A stretch of DNA of 64,000 bases from Sulfuricurvum sp. (GTDB lineage: Bacteria > Campylobacterota > Campylobacteria > Campylobacterales > Sulfurimonadaceae). The translations under genes were made by a program, and so were the position numbers. The notes beneath the pieces are model-generated. The model did no database searches, had not been told where the DNA came from, and worked only from the letters and a program-made list of their open reading frames with translations. Below are positions 34,109 through 42,758 of the stretch, one piece after another (the first letter of the stretch is position 1; the number at the start of each line of letters is the position of its first letter). Location: NCBI RefSeq assembly GCF_028710345.1, contig NZ_JAQTUH010000001.1:1-64000 (forward strand), written 5' to 3'.

Positions 34109-36199
34109 TTGAAACATCAACCTTATATACGGTATTTATTGGTAGCGAGTACACTGTTATCAAGTGTGTGTGCACAAGAGATTGTGACGTTAGAAAAAAT
34201 CCAAATCTCCGAAGAGTATACCGCTATCGACGAGCGACGGGATAACTCTATCGCCAAACGGATTATCAAGGCAGAGGAGTTGACTCAGTATGGGGATTCG
34301 AATGCGTTAGAGATTCTCCGACGCACTCCGGGGGTAACGATTCCAAATGGCAAAGGACCCGCTAGCGCTCCGGGTAAGGGGTATACGGTGGTGATGATTG
34401 ACGGTGAGGCAACTTCGACGGGAACTAGTAAGCGCGTTAGTCCTTTAGAACAAATTTCACCCGATATGATCGAGCGGATTGAGGTAATGACGAACGGTTC
34501 GGCGGAATATACTGCTGAATCGATGGGGGGGATTGTTAATATTGTCCTCAAAAAACCAAAGACAGAGGGACGAAGCTCTGCAAAGGTAACGTTTGGTGCC
34601 TACGGTGAGGATTTGAGTGAAACAGCGTATCTTCAACGAGAAGGGAAAATTGATAAAATTTCGTATTTGATGAATCTGAACGCGTCTAACAATGTCAAAG
34701 AGGATCGGACGGATATATTAGTCGATAAAACAGTATTGAATACTGCCGAGGAGCGTGATGATAAAAATAAAAATCGCTCTGTAGGGCTTCGAGCAAAGCT
34801 CAATTATACTGCCTCTCCCCGTCTTAAAATACTCTATGACGGTTCTGTAACGTTTAATCATGATACCGATAGAATTAATTCAACGACCCTAACCGAAGGC
34901 TCAGCCACTCCCACTCGTCAATACCATAGTTATGACGATGCTACCAATACGATGCTGTGGTCGGCGTTGGGAGCAGAACATCGATTCGGAGATGATATTT
35001 TTGAATGGAAGGCAAAAATCCACTCGTTCGAAGAGAGGGGTGATTTGGAGTCATTATCGACCCCTTCGGGGAGTAGCCGTCAAGAACACGATTATGTATT
35101 GAGCCGATTTTATGGTCTTCAGGGGGATTATTCCGCACTTCGAGCTGAGCACTTTATCAAAGCGGGATTTGAGCTCAAAAGAAGCGATCAAATCGATGAA
35201 ACGACAAGGGTGTTAAATGGGGTAGATGTCACCTCTATAAACGATAAAATTCAAATGAAAGAGGACAAGCTCTCCCTCTACGTCCAAGACGAATACACAA
35301 TGAATGATTGGATTATTCTCACACCCGGACTCCGTTATGAGACATTAAAGAGGGACTATAGCTCAACCTCGAATCTGGATTACTTTGCCCCATCATTGCA
35401 CGCACTGTTTCAGGTGACACCAAAAGACAATATCCGTGCAAGTGTCGCTCAAACCGTCCGCCTCCCAAGACTCAGCCAACTATCGGCGAGCACCAACAGT
35501 ACCCTCGATGAAAACAGTATTCATCGCCCCGATGTAATCGGAAATCCGAATCTAACCGAAGAAAAAGCTTTGAGTTATGAATTACGATATGAGCACTTTT
35601 TTGCCGATAAAGGGGTGGCGAGTATCGGTGGGTTTTACCGTAATATCAGTGATAAAATTGAAAATATGACTCGTTTTAACTCGATATCGGGACGTTATGA
35701 GCAAACCCCTGCAAATGCAGGAGAGGGATCATTATGGGGTCTTGAGTTAGAGCTTAAAAAATCGCTCAAAGAGTATGTGGAAGGTTTCGGCATTTTTGCC
35801 AATGCTACACTGCAAGACTCATCGCTCAGCAACACCTTCACCGGAGTCAAAAGAGAGATTTTGCAAACACCGAGTTTTACCTGTAACCTTGGTTTCGATC
35901 ACACTCTAAAAGAGTCTGAAATTACCTATGGAGCGGCGTATCGCTATGTAGGCGGATACGATGATCCGCAAGAGTATTTTATATCCCAATCGCAAAAAGG
36001 GTACGGTACGCTCGATTTTTATGCTAATAAACGGCTCGATAAAACGTTTAAATTGCAGTTTAATGTGAAAAATATTACCGCTTCTACGATAGAGACAACG
36101 TCACATTTGTATGATACCTCAGGGGCAATCACGCAAACCCAAGTGGACAAAGAGCACTCAAAACCACAGGTGCTTTTATCGCTTGAGGGGAAATGGTGA
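34109..36199 (+). CDS. TonB-dependent outer-membrane receptor 3
   Basis: The 696-residue receptor has a signal peptide (about 1-22, VCAQ) and TonB box EIVTLEKIQIS. The plug contains YTVVMIDGEATSTG and IEVMTNGSAEYTAESMGGIVNIVL. It belongs to the PupB/outer-membrane beta-barrel type distinct from receptors 1 and 2. The barrel ends SLEGKW. A toxin-antitoxin cassette has entered at its very 3' end: the last 24 bp recur 737 bp downstream. The ligand is unknown. Confidence 0.88.
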   Translation: MKHQPYIRYLLVASTLLSSVCAQEIVTLEKIQISEEYTAIDERRDNSIAKRIIKAEELTQYGDSNALEILRRTPGVTIPNGKGPASAPGKGYTVVMIDGEATSTGTSKRVSPLEQISPDMIERIEVMTNGSAEYTAESMGGIVNIVLKKPKTEGRSSAKVTFGAYGEDLSETAYLQREGKIDKISYLMNLNASNNVKEDRTDILVDKTVLNTAEERDDKNKNRSVGLRAKLNYTASPRLKILYDGSVTFNHDTDRINSTTLTEGSATPTRQYHSYDDATNTMLWSALGAEHRFGDDIFEWKAKIHSFEERGDLESLSTPSGSSRQEHDYVLSRFYGLQGDYSALRAEHFIKAGFELKRSDQIDETTRVLNGVDVTSINDKIQMKEDKLSLYVQDEYTMNDWIILTPGLRYETLKRDYSSTSNLDYFAPSLHALFQVTPKDNIRASVAQTVRLPRLSQLSASTNSTLDENSIHRPDVIGNPNLTEEKALSYELRYEHFFADKGVASIGGFYRNISDKIENMTRFNSISGRYEQTPANAGEGSLWGLELELKKSLKEYVEGFGIFANATLQDSSLSNTFTGVKREILQTPSFTCNLGFDHTLKESEITYGAAYRYVGGYDDPQEYFISQSQKGYGTLDFYANKRLDKTFKLQFNVKNITASTIETTSHLYDTSGAITQTQVDKEHSKPQVLLSLEGKW
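36174..36197 (+). repeat. 24-bp direct repeat, left copy (inside receptor 3 3' end)
   Basis: This 24-bp stretch, starting TTTTATCGCTTGAGGGG and ending AAATGGT, encodes the last residues of receptor 3 and is repeated exactly at 36911-36934. The two copies bracket the toxin-antitoxin genes. Confidence 0.85.
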
Positions 36200-36207
36200 T
36201 TTCCCTC
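36185..36207 (+). terminator. hairpin at the receptor 3 stop
   Basis: GGGGAAAT-GGTG-ATTTCCC pairs around the stop codon of receptor 3 and could end the long receptor operon. No U-run follows, so this is only a candidate. Confidence 0.35.
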
Positions 36208-36238
36208 CCAAAATTCTACATTTGATATTCTAGTGCGT

Positions 36239-36244
36239 TATAAT
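36239..36244 (+). promoter_or_regulatory. -10 box of the toxin-antitoxin promoter
   Basis: TATAAT sits 26 bp before the antitoxin ATG, inside the inserted segment, so the cassette brings its own promoter. No good -35 box is placed correctly. Confidence 0.45.
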
Positions 36245-36269
36245 ATTATGATGATAAAAGGAGGTACTG

Positions 36270-36500
36270 ATGATTGCTTTAAATGCTAACCAATTATTAG
36301 CCGAGGTTGATTCAATGCCAATCGATCTTAAAACAAAACTAATCGATAAACTTTTACGCAGTCTTACTCCTAACTCTGAGAGTATTGATACTTTATGGAA
36401 ACAAGAGATTGATAAACGAGTGAATGCTATTGAATCAGGAGAAGTCTCTCTTGTCGATGGAAATGAGGTATTTCGTAAAATTCAAGAACGCTTCGCTTGA
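36270..36500 (+). CDS. addiction-module antitoxin (TIGR02574-like)
   Basis: The 76-residue protein has the pattern of 'putative addiction module component' antitoxins: a helical N-terminus with SMPIDLKTKLIDKLLRSL and the motif LWKQEIDKRVNAIESGEVSLVDGNEV. Such proteins neutralise RelE/ParE-type toxins and repress the operon. AGGAGG lies just upstream. It overlaps the toxin start by 1 bp (TGATG). Confidence 0.88.
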   Translation: MIALNANQLLAEVDSMPIDLKTKLIDKLLRSLTPNSESIDTLWKQEIDKRVNAIESGEVSLVDGNEVFRKIQERFA

Positions 36501-36790
36501 TGCAATTTCATTTTCATCCTGATGCTGAGCTTGAATTAAATCGAGCAATCGATTATTATGAAGAGTGTCAGGAACACTTAGGGTTAGAGTTTGCACAAGA
36601 GATTTATGCAACCATACATCGTGTCGTAGATTTTCCAAATGCATGGCAAGCTATGACTACAAAAACAAGACGCTGCTTAACAAATCGTTTTCCCTTCGGT
36701 ATTGTTTACCAAATACGCAACAATGAAATCATTATCATCGCCATAATGCATCAAAATCAAAAACCTTTTTACTGGAAAAATCGTTTTTAG
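36500..36790 (+). CDS. RelE/ParE-superfamily toxin
   Basis: The 96-residue protein has the ParE-like layout: FHPDAELELNRAIDYYEE at the start, a central FPNAWQAMTTKTRRCLTNRFPFGIVYQI and a C-terminal IIIAIMHQNQKPFYWKNR. Toxins of this fold cut ribosome-bound mRNA or poison gyrase; which one applies here is not clear. I use ATG 36500 overlapping the antitoxin stop, in preference to a TTG one codon earlier. Confidence 0.88.
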   Translation: MQFHFHPDAELELNRAIDYYEECQEHLGLEFAQEIYATIHRVVDFPNAWQAMTTKTRRCLTNRFPFGIVYQIRNNEIIIIAIMHQNQKPFYWKNRF

Positions 36791-36910
36791 TAGCTTTTCA
36801 TGCTGTCCATTTTGATTTTTAGGACGTAATTAACCATTTTTCTATGATATATTTTGAATCTTATACTATCAAAATCAATAAATCTATACTAAATACCAAG
36901 ATTTTAAGGT

Positions 36911-36934
36911 TTTTATCGCTTGAGGGGAAATGGT
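36911..36934 (+). repeat. 24-bp direct repeat, right copy
   Basis: An exact copy of 36174-36197 that lies outside any gene. After it the sequence diverges from the left copy. It marks the right boundary of the inserted 737-bp unit (repeat plus toxin-antitoxin pair). Confidence 0.85.
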
Positions 36935-36955
36935 AATTATCTATTTTTAGTAAAA

Positions 36956-36975
36956 CGTCGGCGTAAGAGCCGACG
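36956..36975 (-). terminator. terminator of the copper-receptor-like gene
   Basis: CGTCGGC-TCTTAC-GCCGACG on the minus strand forms a 7-bp GC-rich stem followed by TTTTA, a good intrinsic terminator 19 bp after the stop of the receptor at 36995. Confidence 0.7.
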
Positions 36976-36994
36976 CGAAGAGTAGAGAAGAAGA

Positions 36995-39343
36995 TTAGAA
37001 TTTATAATTCACACTAGTGTAAAGTGTGCGACCCATACCTGGGACAGCAGTACCCCACATGGATGCGCTTCCTGAGGCACCGTATGAGCCTGCATTTGGT
37101 GTTGCATAACTGATTGTACCAGCTTCTTTGTTAAGAGACATGGTTGCACCCTCTCCGGTATAAGCACCGCCAAGTGGCAAGTAGTAAAGGGTATCGAATA
37201 GATTTTCTACACCGAAATCAACACGCACTTTCTGCCATGAGTAACTGCCACGCATATTAACGAGGCTATAACCGGGCGTTTTGATTTCATTGCGCACGTC
37301 TGAGACGCTATCTTTTGCTTTAACCCCAATCATTTCAAGTGCATTATCCCAGTTGCCTGATGTATGTGTTAATGCTAGTTTCGCATTGAGCGGCATGATA
37401 TTGTATAAATCATCCCCTGTTTCACGATTTTTACCGTTGGTATAGTTTACTACACCTTTTAGACTAAAATCGCTTCCGAGTGACATTTTACCGGCAAGGT
37501 CGATACCGTAAAGGCGTGCTTCTTGATTGACGTATTGTAATCTGACGAAACTGTTGGTGGCGGTTGCATTGGCTGCCGGAGCACCAGGGTATGTACGGCG
37601 AGCATCAATATAATCTTGGACATGAGAGTAATACGGTGTCATCATAAACTGATATTTACCTCCGACACTGTGCCAATTTGCAGTGAGACTGAGGGTGTGA
37701 GCAATTTCAGGTTTGAGATCAAGATTTCCGACATAGCCGTTACCATCACCGACAAAGTTGTTCATCTCCATTGCCATGGCGTTGGTTGACCACGGATATC
37801 GCTCATAGAGGTTTGGAGAACGGGTTTTTTGAGCAAGACCGAACTCGATTGAACTTTGTTCATTGAGGGCATTTTGTGTCAATAGTGTTATGTCCAGATT
37901 GTTATCGGTTCGTTTGTGATCCAAATCATTCCAAGCTTGTCGTGTCCCTACGGAGCTGTTGGCATACATCATACCGGTATTGTAGCCTTGGATATCACCG
38001 CTATCGCTTTTTACTTGTTCGAAGCGTAAACCAAGCAATGATTTCCACTGAGGACTCCATGTGGCTTCCCACTCACCGAATGCTGCTAAACGATCACGTT
38101 TGCCGTCACGAATATTCCAAAACGTATCGGGTGCCATCCCTCCGGTACAGTTGGCGGTTGAGCCTGTATAGCCACAATCAGGTGCCGGTGGCCACCAGTC
38201 GTTCAATCGGTAGGTTTGCCCTTCCATACCGAGACGTAACAGATCTCTGGAGTTAAGTTCGATATCTGTTTTGATAGAAACACCGTTGGTTTTTCCTTCG
38301 GTGTACATCGGCATACCGTTGACGGGATAGGTATTGTTTACAAGAGCACCGTAGTTGTAGAGTTTATCCTCTCCAAAATCCATGAAATGATCTACGGTTT
38401 CGTGGTAGGCACGCGCTTCTAAATTACCCCATCCGAACGAGGCGGCGTAACGTAGATTGAGCCGTTTTTCCTCATTATCTAACATATCCATACGCTGATT
38501 CGGATAAAGTTGGTACGGTAAATCTTGATAGCCGAATTTAGCCTCGAACAGCTGATTGTTGTTTTGGAATGCAAGCCCTAGTGTGTGGTTACGCGTCTCA
38601 TACGCTGTCGAACCCACCTCGTCTGAATCTACTTGGCGCAGTGTAGGTGTTCCGGCGTTGAGGGTATTGGACGGATTGATGGCAGTAGTGAGGGTAAAGT
38701 GTTTGTAATCGCCACCTGCTTTGTAATTATCAGATTTGGCGGTTGCGCTGTTATAACTAATGTTTAACGATTCGGTAGCGTAGGTAGCCGACAAGTTGGC
38801 ACCATAAGCATTGCCGTTGCTACGGTAGAATGCACCGACTTCACCTTCAAATAAGTTACCTTGTCCCGGCAGAGCAAATTTCGGTGTACGTGTTTCAGCG
38901 ATGATACTACCGCCGATGCTATCACCGCCGACACTTACCGGAGATACGCCGGTATACACTTTCATTGACTCTACATTCGTCGGATCGACATAGGATAGTG
39001 CAGGGTTCATGTGGTTCGGACATGAGGCAATCAGATCCATACCGTCCACTTTAATCCGCAGACGATCATCCGCGAGTCCGTGGATGGCAGGTAAACTAGA
39101 TACACCACCGGCACCGTAGAGATTTACACCCGGCACGTCACGCAAAAGCGATGCTGTATCGCTGGTTGCCGCACGCAGTTTTGATAGCTCAGGTTTGATT
39201 ACGGATTCGCTGGTATTGTCGGTGTTTGCAACAACCGAAATTTTGTCCAACTGGAGTTCGGTCGTGTTTTCAGCCCCAAAACAGGAGCTAACAATTAAAG
39301 ATGAAAGTAGAATGCTATGAGCAATTCGACGATTATTTACCAT
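36995..39343 (-). CDS. TonB-dependent copper receptor (OprC/NosA-like)
   Basis: The 782-residue receptor has a signal peptide (about 1-22), a TonB box around ELQLDKISVVAN, and in the plug the signature SCPNHMNPALSYVDP (Cys108, His111, Met112). In Pseudomonas OprC and NosA a CxxxM in this position binds copper, so copper import is the best assignment. The barrel has further Met-rich loops (NAMAMEMNNF, PMYTEG) and ends SVNYKF. It stands alone between an intrinsic terminator and an operator copy at 39377-39409. Confidence 0.88.
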   Translation of the reverse strand: MVNNRRIAHSILLSSLIVSSCFGAENTTELQLDKISVVANTDNTSESVIKPELSKLRAATSDTASLLRDVPGVNLYGAGGVSSLPAIHGLADDRLRIKVDGMDLIASCPNHMNPALSYVDPTNVESMKVYTGVSPVSVGGDSIGGSIIAETRTPKFALPGQGNLFEGEVGAFYRSNGNAYGANLSATYATESLNISYNSATAKSDNYKAGGDYKHFTLTTAINPSNTLNAGTPTLRQVDSDEVGSTAYETRNHTLGLAFQNNNQLFEAKFGYQDLPYQLYPNQRMDMLDNEEKRLNLRYAASFGWGNLEARAYHETVDHFMDFGEDKLYNYGALVNNTYPVNGMPMYTEGKTNGVSIKTDIELNSRDLLRLGMEGQTYRLNDWWPPAPDCGYTGSTANCTGGMAPDTFWNIRDGKRDRLAAFGEWEATWSPQWKSLLGLRFEQVKSDSGDIQGYNTGMMYANSSVGTRQAWNDLDHKRTDNNLDITLLTQNALNEQSSIEFGLAQKTRSPNLYERYPWSTNAMAMEMNNFVGDGNGYVGNLDLKPEIAHTLSLTANWHSVGGKYQFMMTPYYSHVQDYIDARRTYPGAPAANATATNSFVRLQYVNQEARLYGIDLAGKMSLGSDFSLKGVVNYTNGKNRETGDDLYNIMPLNAKLALTHTSGNWDNALEMIGVKAKDSVSDVRNEIKTPGYSLVNMRGSYSWQKVRVDFGVENLFDTLYYLPLGGAYTGEGATMSLNKEAGTISYATPNAGSYGASGSASMWGTAVPGMGRTLYTSVNYKF

Positions 39344-39376
39344 TATATTTCCTTGAAATTTAAGATTTATCTTATA

Positions 39377-39409
39377 ATTATGGATAAGAAGTGTTACATT
39401 AGTGTTAAG
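39377..39409 (-). promoter_or_regulatory. operator copy 3 with -10 box, copper-receptor promoter
   Basis: On the minus strand CTTAACACTAATGTAACAC (39409-39391), then T, seven bases, then CATAAT (39382-39377). Spacing is identical to copies 1 and 2. The ATG follows about 34 bp after the -10 box. Confidence 0.7.
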
Positions 39410-39439
39410 AAGAGGGAAAAATTTATAATTTTTACGTAA

Positions 39440-39463
39440 TAAGTTATATTATATTAACTTATG
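39440..39463. promoter_or_regulatory. AT-rich inverted repeat between divergent receptor genes
   Basis: TAAGTTA-TATTATAT-TAACTTA has 7-bp arms and lies in the 277-bp gap between two divergent receptor genes. It could bind a second regulator such as a Fur-type repressor, but it does not match the classical Fur box closely. Confidence 0.3.
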
Positions 39464-39560
39464 TTTATTTCACTCCAAATGTGTATAAATTTTGATTCTC
39501 AAAGCAATAGTGTGAATTTTAGTAATTTTTACGTCATGTTGAGTTGCCTAAAGAGGCTCT

Positions 39561-39593
39561 CTTAACACTATTGTAACACTTCTGTTTTATTGT
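39561..39593 (+). promoter_or_regulatory. operator copy 4 with -10 box, siderophore-type receptor promoter
   Basis: CTTAACACTATTGTAACAC (39561-39579), then T, seven bases, then TATTGT (39588-39593). Geometry matches the other copies, although this -10 box is the weakest of the five. Confidence 0.65.
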
Positions 39594-39620
39594 CTAGCAT
39601 ATATTCTTATAGGACTAGAC

Positions 39621-41783
39621 ATGACTTCTTCTTTCATCATACGACGAACTGTATTATCCAGTTTGGCGGCTGGATATTTATGTATTGCTAATGCACAAGA
39701 TACGGTGCAAATCGAAAAAATTCAAATAACGGCAGATACGGAAAAAAGCTATAGCGCTACGTCAGCAAGTGTGGGGACTCGAACAGATACTTCTATCGTA
39801 GAGATACCTCAATCGATTATTACGGTTAAAAAAGAGGTGATTGAGGATCAGGGATCAAAAACTCTATCGGATGCTTTACGAAATGTGAGTAATGTGAATA
39901 GTGTCGATAAACGTGACTCCAATATCGTCGGATTTAAAATCCGAGGGTTTAACTCTGCAACCGTTATCGATGGGATTGCGATGCCGGGGTATTTTCCAAA
40001 TCAGGAAAGTTTGGTTAATGTCGAGCGTATCGATGTTGTCAAAGGACCATCGGGTGCTTTGTTTGGCAGTTCACAAGGTGCAGGAACTTATGGAACGCTG
40101 GGGGGAACGGTTGCGATAACAACCAGTGAGCCTGAAGCGGTAGCAACACAAAAGCTAGGGATGAAATTTGGTAGCTACGGAGAGAAAGGTGGATCATTTG
40201 ATATTAATCAACCGATTAATAATGAGTTGGCAGTTCGATTGGTTGGGGAAATATCGGATAGCGACAGCGAAACAGATAATGTATATTTTAAGAAAAAAGC
40301 ACTTTTCCCATCCTTTTCATGGAGACCAAGCGGACAAACAAGTGTCGTATTAAGATTACGTTATTTGGATGATGAAACGCTTGATTACAGTGGATTGCCG
40401 ATCAAAGGGACGCTTGATACTTCTACTCATACTTTAGCACGTAGTACCAACATTACTGCGAATGGACTTCCCGCAACAACCACAACTTCCAAGGGAGCAA
40501 ATTTACAAGTCGATCAAGTAATTGTAAAAGATTGGAAATTTAATTTGGTGGCAGGATACAATGAGATCGAAGTGGATGAGCGTGGTGTATATGCGACCAC
40601 TTCAGCCGACTTTTTCGGAATGTCCTATGGTTCTGCGGATATATCAGCAAATCTTTTTGGGGTGCGTTTGTGGGATAAATGGAAAACAACTACGCTTTCT
40701 CCAAGTGTAACAGGAAAATTTATGACAGGTTCTATCGAGCATACCTTGATGGGAGGGATTGATTATGAAAAAACAAAAGATGATGCCTTTATGGTCGTAT
40801 CGGATCCACTGGGATATATGATTTCACCGTTGAACGGATTTACTCCGGTTAATTTAACGAATCCGACGTATCCTAACTGGGTGGAACCCGTAGCACCCTC
40901 TACACCTACTCAACAAAATACCTATCGTTCGAGCGTCGTCTATTTACAAGATCAAATGGATATTGGCAATTTGCATCTTTTGGGAAGCGTACGACATTCA
41001 AGAATCAACATTGATGATGCCAATACAGATCCACTTTTCGGTGGTACGAGCAACCATACCACCAACACATCAACAACTCCTCGTGTAGGGGCAACCTATG
41101 AATTTACCCCTGAGTTTTCGATTTTTTCAGGATACAGCGAAGGGATAAAAGTCCCTACGGGCTCTAAATTTACCACCCCTCCAAAACCCGAAGAATCAGA
41201 GCAAAAAGAGATTGGTTTGCGTTTGAGTAAATTTGCAGGGATTAGTGCAACTTTAGCATGGTTTGATTTGAAACGTAAAAATGCAGCGGTTGCCGATTCT
41301 GCACACCCTGGTTATTCAATACAAACCGGAATACAACAGTCTAAAGGTGTTGATTTGGACGTATTATGGGAAGTGAACCCGTCGTGGAAATGGATCGGTG
41401 CTTTCACAACCCAAACCGCAAAAATTACCGAAGATACAACCACATCTAGGGTTGGAAAACAACTCTTTAACGTCCCTGAAAAATCGGCACGAATAGCAAC
41501 CCGCTACGATGTGATGGGTGGTACATTGGATGGATTAGGGATGGGGTTGGGGATGACGTATCGCTCAGAACTCCCTGTAAATACAACCAATACGGCATTT
41601 ACCCCATCAGCGTCTGTATGGGATGCGCAGCTCTCTTATAAAATGGCACATGCGCGTTATGGAATTAACATTAACAATCTACTTGGTAAAGAGTATTACA
41701 TCCCCTCAGCTTATTTCGGTGGCGGGCAAGTGACACCGGCATCTCCAAGAACGGTTATGGCTACCGCAATGTTTACGTTCTAA
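39621..41783 (+). CDS. TonB-dependent siderophore-type receptor
   Basis: The 720-residue receptor has a signal peptide (about 1-25, ANAQ) and TonB box DTVQIEKIQITA. The plug is of the ferric-siderophore class (SVGTRTDTSIVEIPQSIITV, then VGFKIRGFNSATVIDG, then VERIDVVKGPSGALFGSS). The barrel ends MATAMFTF. It is followed after 13 bp by an exported PfpI-family gene and is driven from operator copy 4. The imported chelate may carry iron or another metal such as copper. Confidence 0.9.
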   Translation: MTSSFIIRRTVLSSLAAGYLCIANAQDTVQIEKIQITADTEKSYSATSASVGTRTDTSIVEIPQSIITVKKEVIEDQGSKTLSDALRNVSNVNSVDKRDSNIVGFKIRGFNSATVIDGIAMPGYFPNQESLVNVERIDVVKGPSGALFGSSQGAGTYGTLGGTVAITTSEPEAVATQKLGMKFGSYGEKGGSFDINQPINNELAVRLVGEISDSDSETDNVYFKKKALFPSFSWRPSGQTSVVLRLRYLDDETLDYSGLPIKGTLDTSTHTLARSTNITANGLPATTTTSKGANLQVDQVIVKDWKFNLVAGYNEIEVDERGVYATTSADFFGMSYGSADISANLFGVRLWDKWKTTTLSPSVTGKFMTGSIEHTLMGGIDYEKTKDDAFMVVSDPLGYMISPLNGFTPVNLTNPTYPNWVEPVAPSTPTQQNTYRSSVVYLQDQMDIGNLHLLGSVRHSRINIDDANTDPLFGGTSNHTTNTSTTPRVGATYEFTPEFSIFSGYSEGIKVPTGSKFTTPPKPEESEQKEIGLRLSKFAGISATLAWFDLKRKNAAVADSAHPGYSIQTGIQQSKGVDLDVLWEVNPSWKWIGAFTTQTAKITEDTTTSRVGKQLFNVPEKSARIATRYDVMGGTLDGLGMGLGMTYRSELPVNTTNTAFTPSASVWDAQLSYKMAHARYGININNLLGKEYYIPSAYFGGGQVTPASPRTVMATAMFTF

Positions 41784-41796
41784 AAAGTTAGCTAGA

Positions 41797-42639
41797 ATGG
41801 AACGCCGAAAATTTACACAAATAGTAGCCATGATGGGGATGGCTTCGCTTTTTGGCGGAGCAACCTCGTCTTGCGCATCGCAACAATCAACACACGTGAG
41901 TGAAGAGAAACAACACGCAGATGCGATGGCGCAATACAGCGATTTAAGTGGTGGTGAACATCTCATAATCGGTATGCTCGTTTATCCAGAAATGTATCTT
42001 TTGGATTTTGTCGGTCCCCTGAGCGTTTTTGAATCCTTGATGAACCGCGAAATACATTTGATATGGAAAAATTCAGAACCTATTTCTAGTACATCGTCTC
42101 ATATCCAAATCACCCCTACGACCACGTTTGAAAATTGTCCTGAACATTTGGATGTGTTGTTCGTCCCAGGCGGTGTCCCAGGGACGTTTACGATGATGGA
42201 AGATTTGGAAGTGTTATCTTTTTTAGCTACAAAAGGGAAAACAGCACGCTACATTTCGAGCGTTTGTACCGGATCGTTGATTTTAGGATCAGCGGGGTTA
42301 TTGAATGGTTATAGAGCAACTTCGTATTGGTCGCTCAAGGATGTGTTAAGTGAATTTGGTGCTATTGTTTGCGATGAGCGTGTTGTTGTAGACCGTAACC
42401 GTATAACAGGGGGCGGGGTAACTGCTGGAATTGATTTGGCATTAACCATAACCGAACGTCTACGGAACCAAACCTATGCGAAAGCGATACAACTGTATTT
42501 AGAATACGATCCCGCACCACCCTTTAACTCAGGCTCACCGGAAAAAGCTCCTAAAGTCGTGAAAAAGTTTCTATTGGATATGTTTCAAGGGATGCATGAA
42601 AAAGCATTGACTATTGCAAAGAAAAAAGTGAGAGTCTAA
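41797..42639 (+). CDS. exported DJ-1/PfpI (isonitrile-hydratase-like) lipoprotein
   Basis: The 280-residue protein starts MERRKFTQ, a twin-arginine-like signal. A lipobox (SSC, Cys26) follows, so it is probably a periplasmic lipoprotein. The PfpI-fold domain (about 54-245) has LDFVGPLSVFE near its start and the nucleophile elbow SSVCTGS (Cys157), closest by eye to isonitrile hydratases rather than proteases. Those enzymes hydrate isocyanides to formamides. An exported version beside a siderophore-type receptor is unusual and suggests processing of an imported chelator, possibly an isonitrile; this is inference. Confidence 0.75.
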   Translation: MERRKFTQIVAMMGMASLFGGATSSCASQQSTHVSEEKQHADAMAQYSDLSGGEHLIIGMLVYPEMYLLDFVGPLSVFESLMNREIHLIWKNSEPISSTSSHIQITPTTTFENCPEHLDVLFVPGGVPGTFTMMEDLEVLSFLATKGKTARYISSVCTGSLILGSAGLLNGYRATSYWSLKDVLSEFGAIVCDERVVVDRNRITGGGVTAGIDLALTITERLRNQTYAKAIQLYLEYDPAPPFNSGSPEKAPKVVKKFLLDMFQGMHEKALTIAKKKVRV

Positions 42640-42758
42640 TTATTCATCCACATTAAGAGTATTGAGTGCAGCACCAATATAGACAATACTAGTGTTAATG
42701 TCGTCAATTTTTTATTTGATGGCGACATCGGTTTTGGTGATGCGTGTAATTCGCTCAT
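42636..42758 (-). CDS. small single-span membrane protein
   Basis: A 40-residue protein, MSELHASPKPMSPSNKK followed by a hydrophobic helix (about 18-38) and ending MWMNN. The ATG overlaps the polyferredoxin stop (TGATG), a sign of translational coupling. It converges on and overlaps the PfpI gene by 4 bp. I do not recognise it, but small one-span proteins next to CcoG-like genes are often oxidase assembly or subunit proteins. Confidence 0.6.
   Translation of the reverse strand: MSELHASPKPMSPSNKKLTTLTLVLSILVLHSILLMWMNN

Noticed and set aside
36791-36910. Hidden integrase or transposase remnant near the toxin-antitoxin cassette
   Set aside because: The 120 bp between toxin stop and right repeat is AT-rich with no frame resembling a recombinase and no terminal inverted repeats.
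39488-39504. TTTGATTCTCAAA as a Fur box
   Set aside because: It matches only part of the Fur consensus and its neighbourhood has a better-supported operator.
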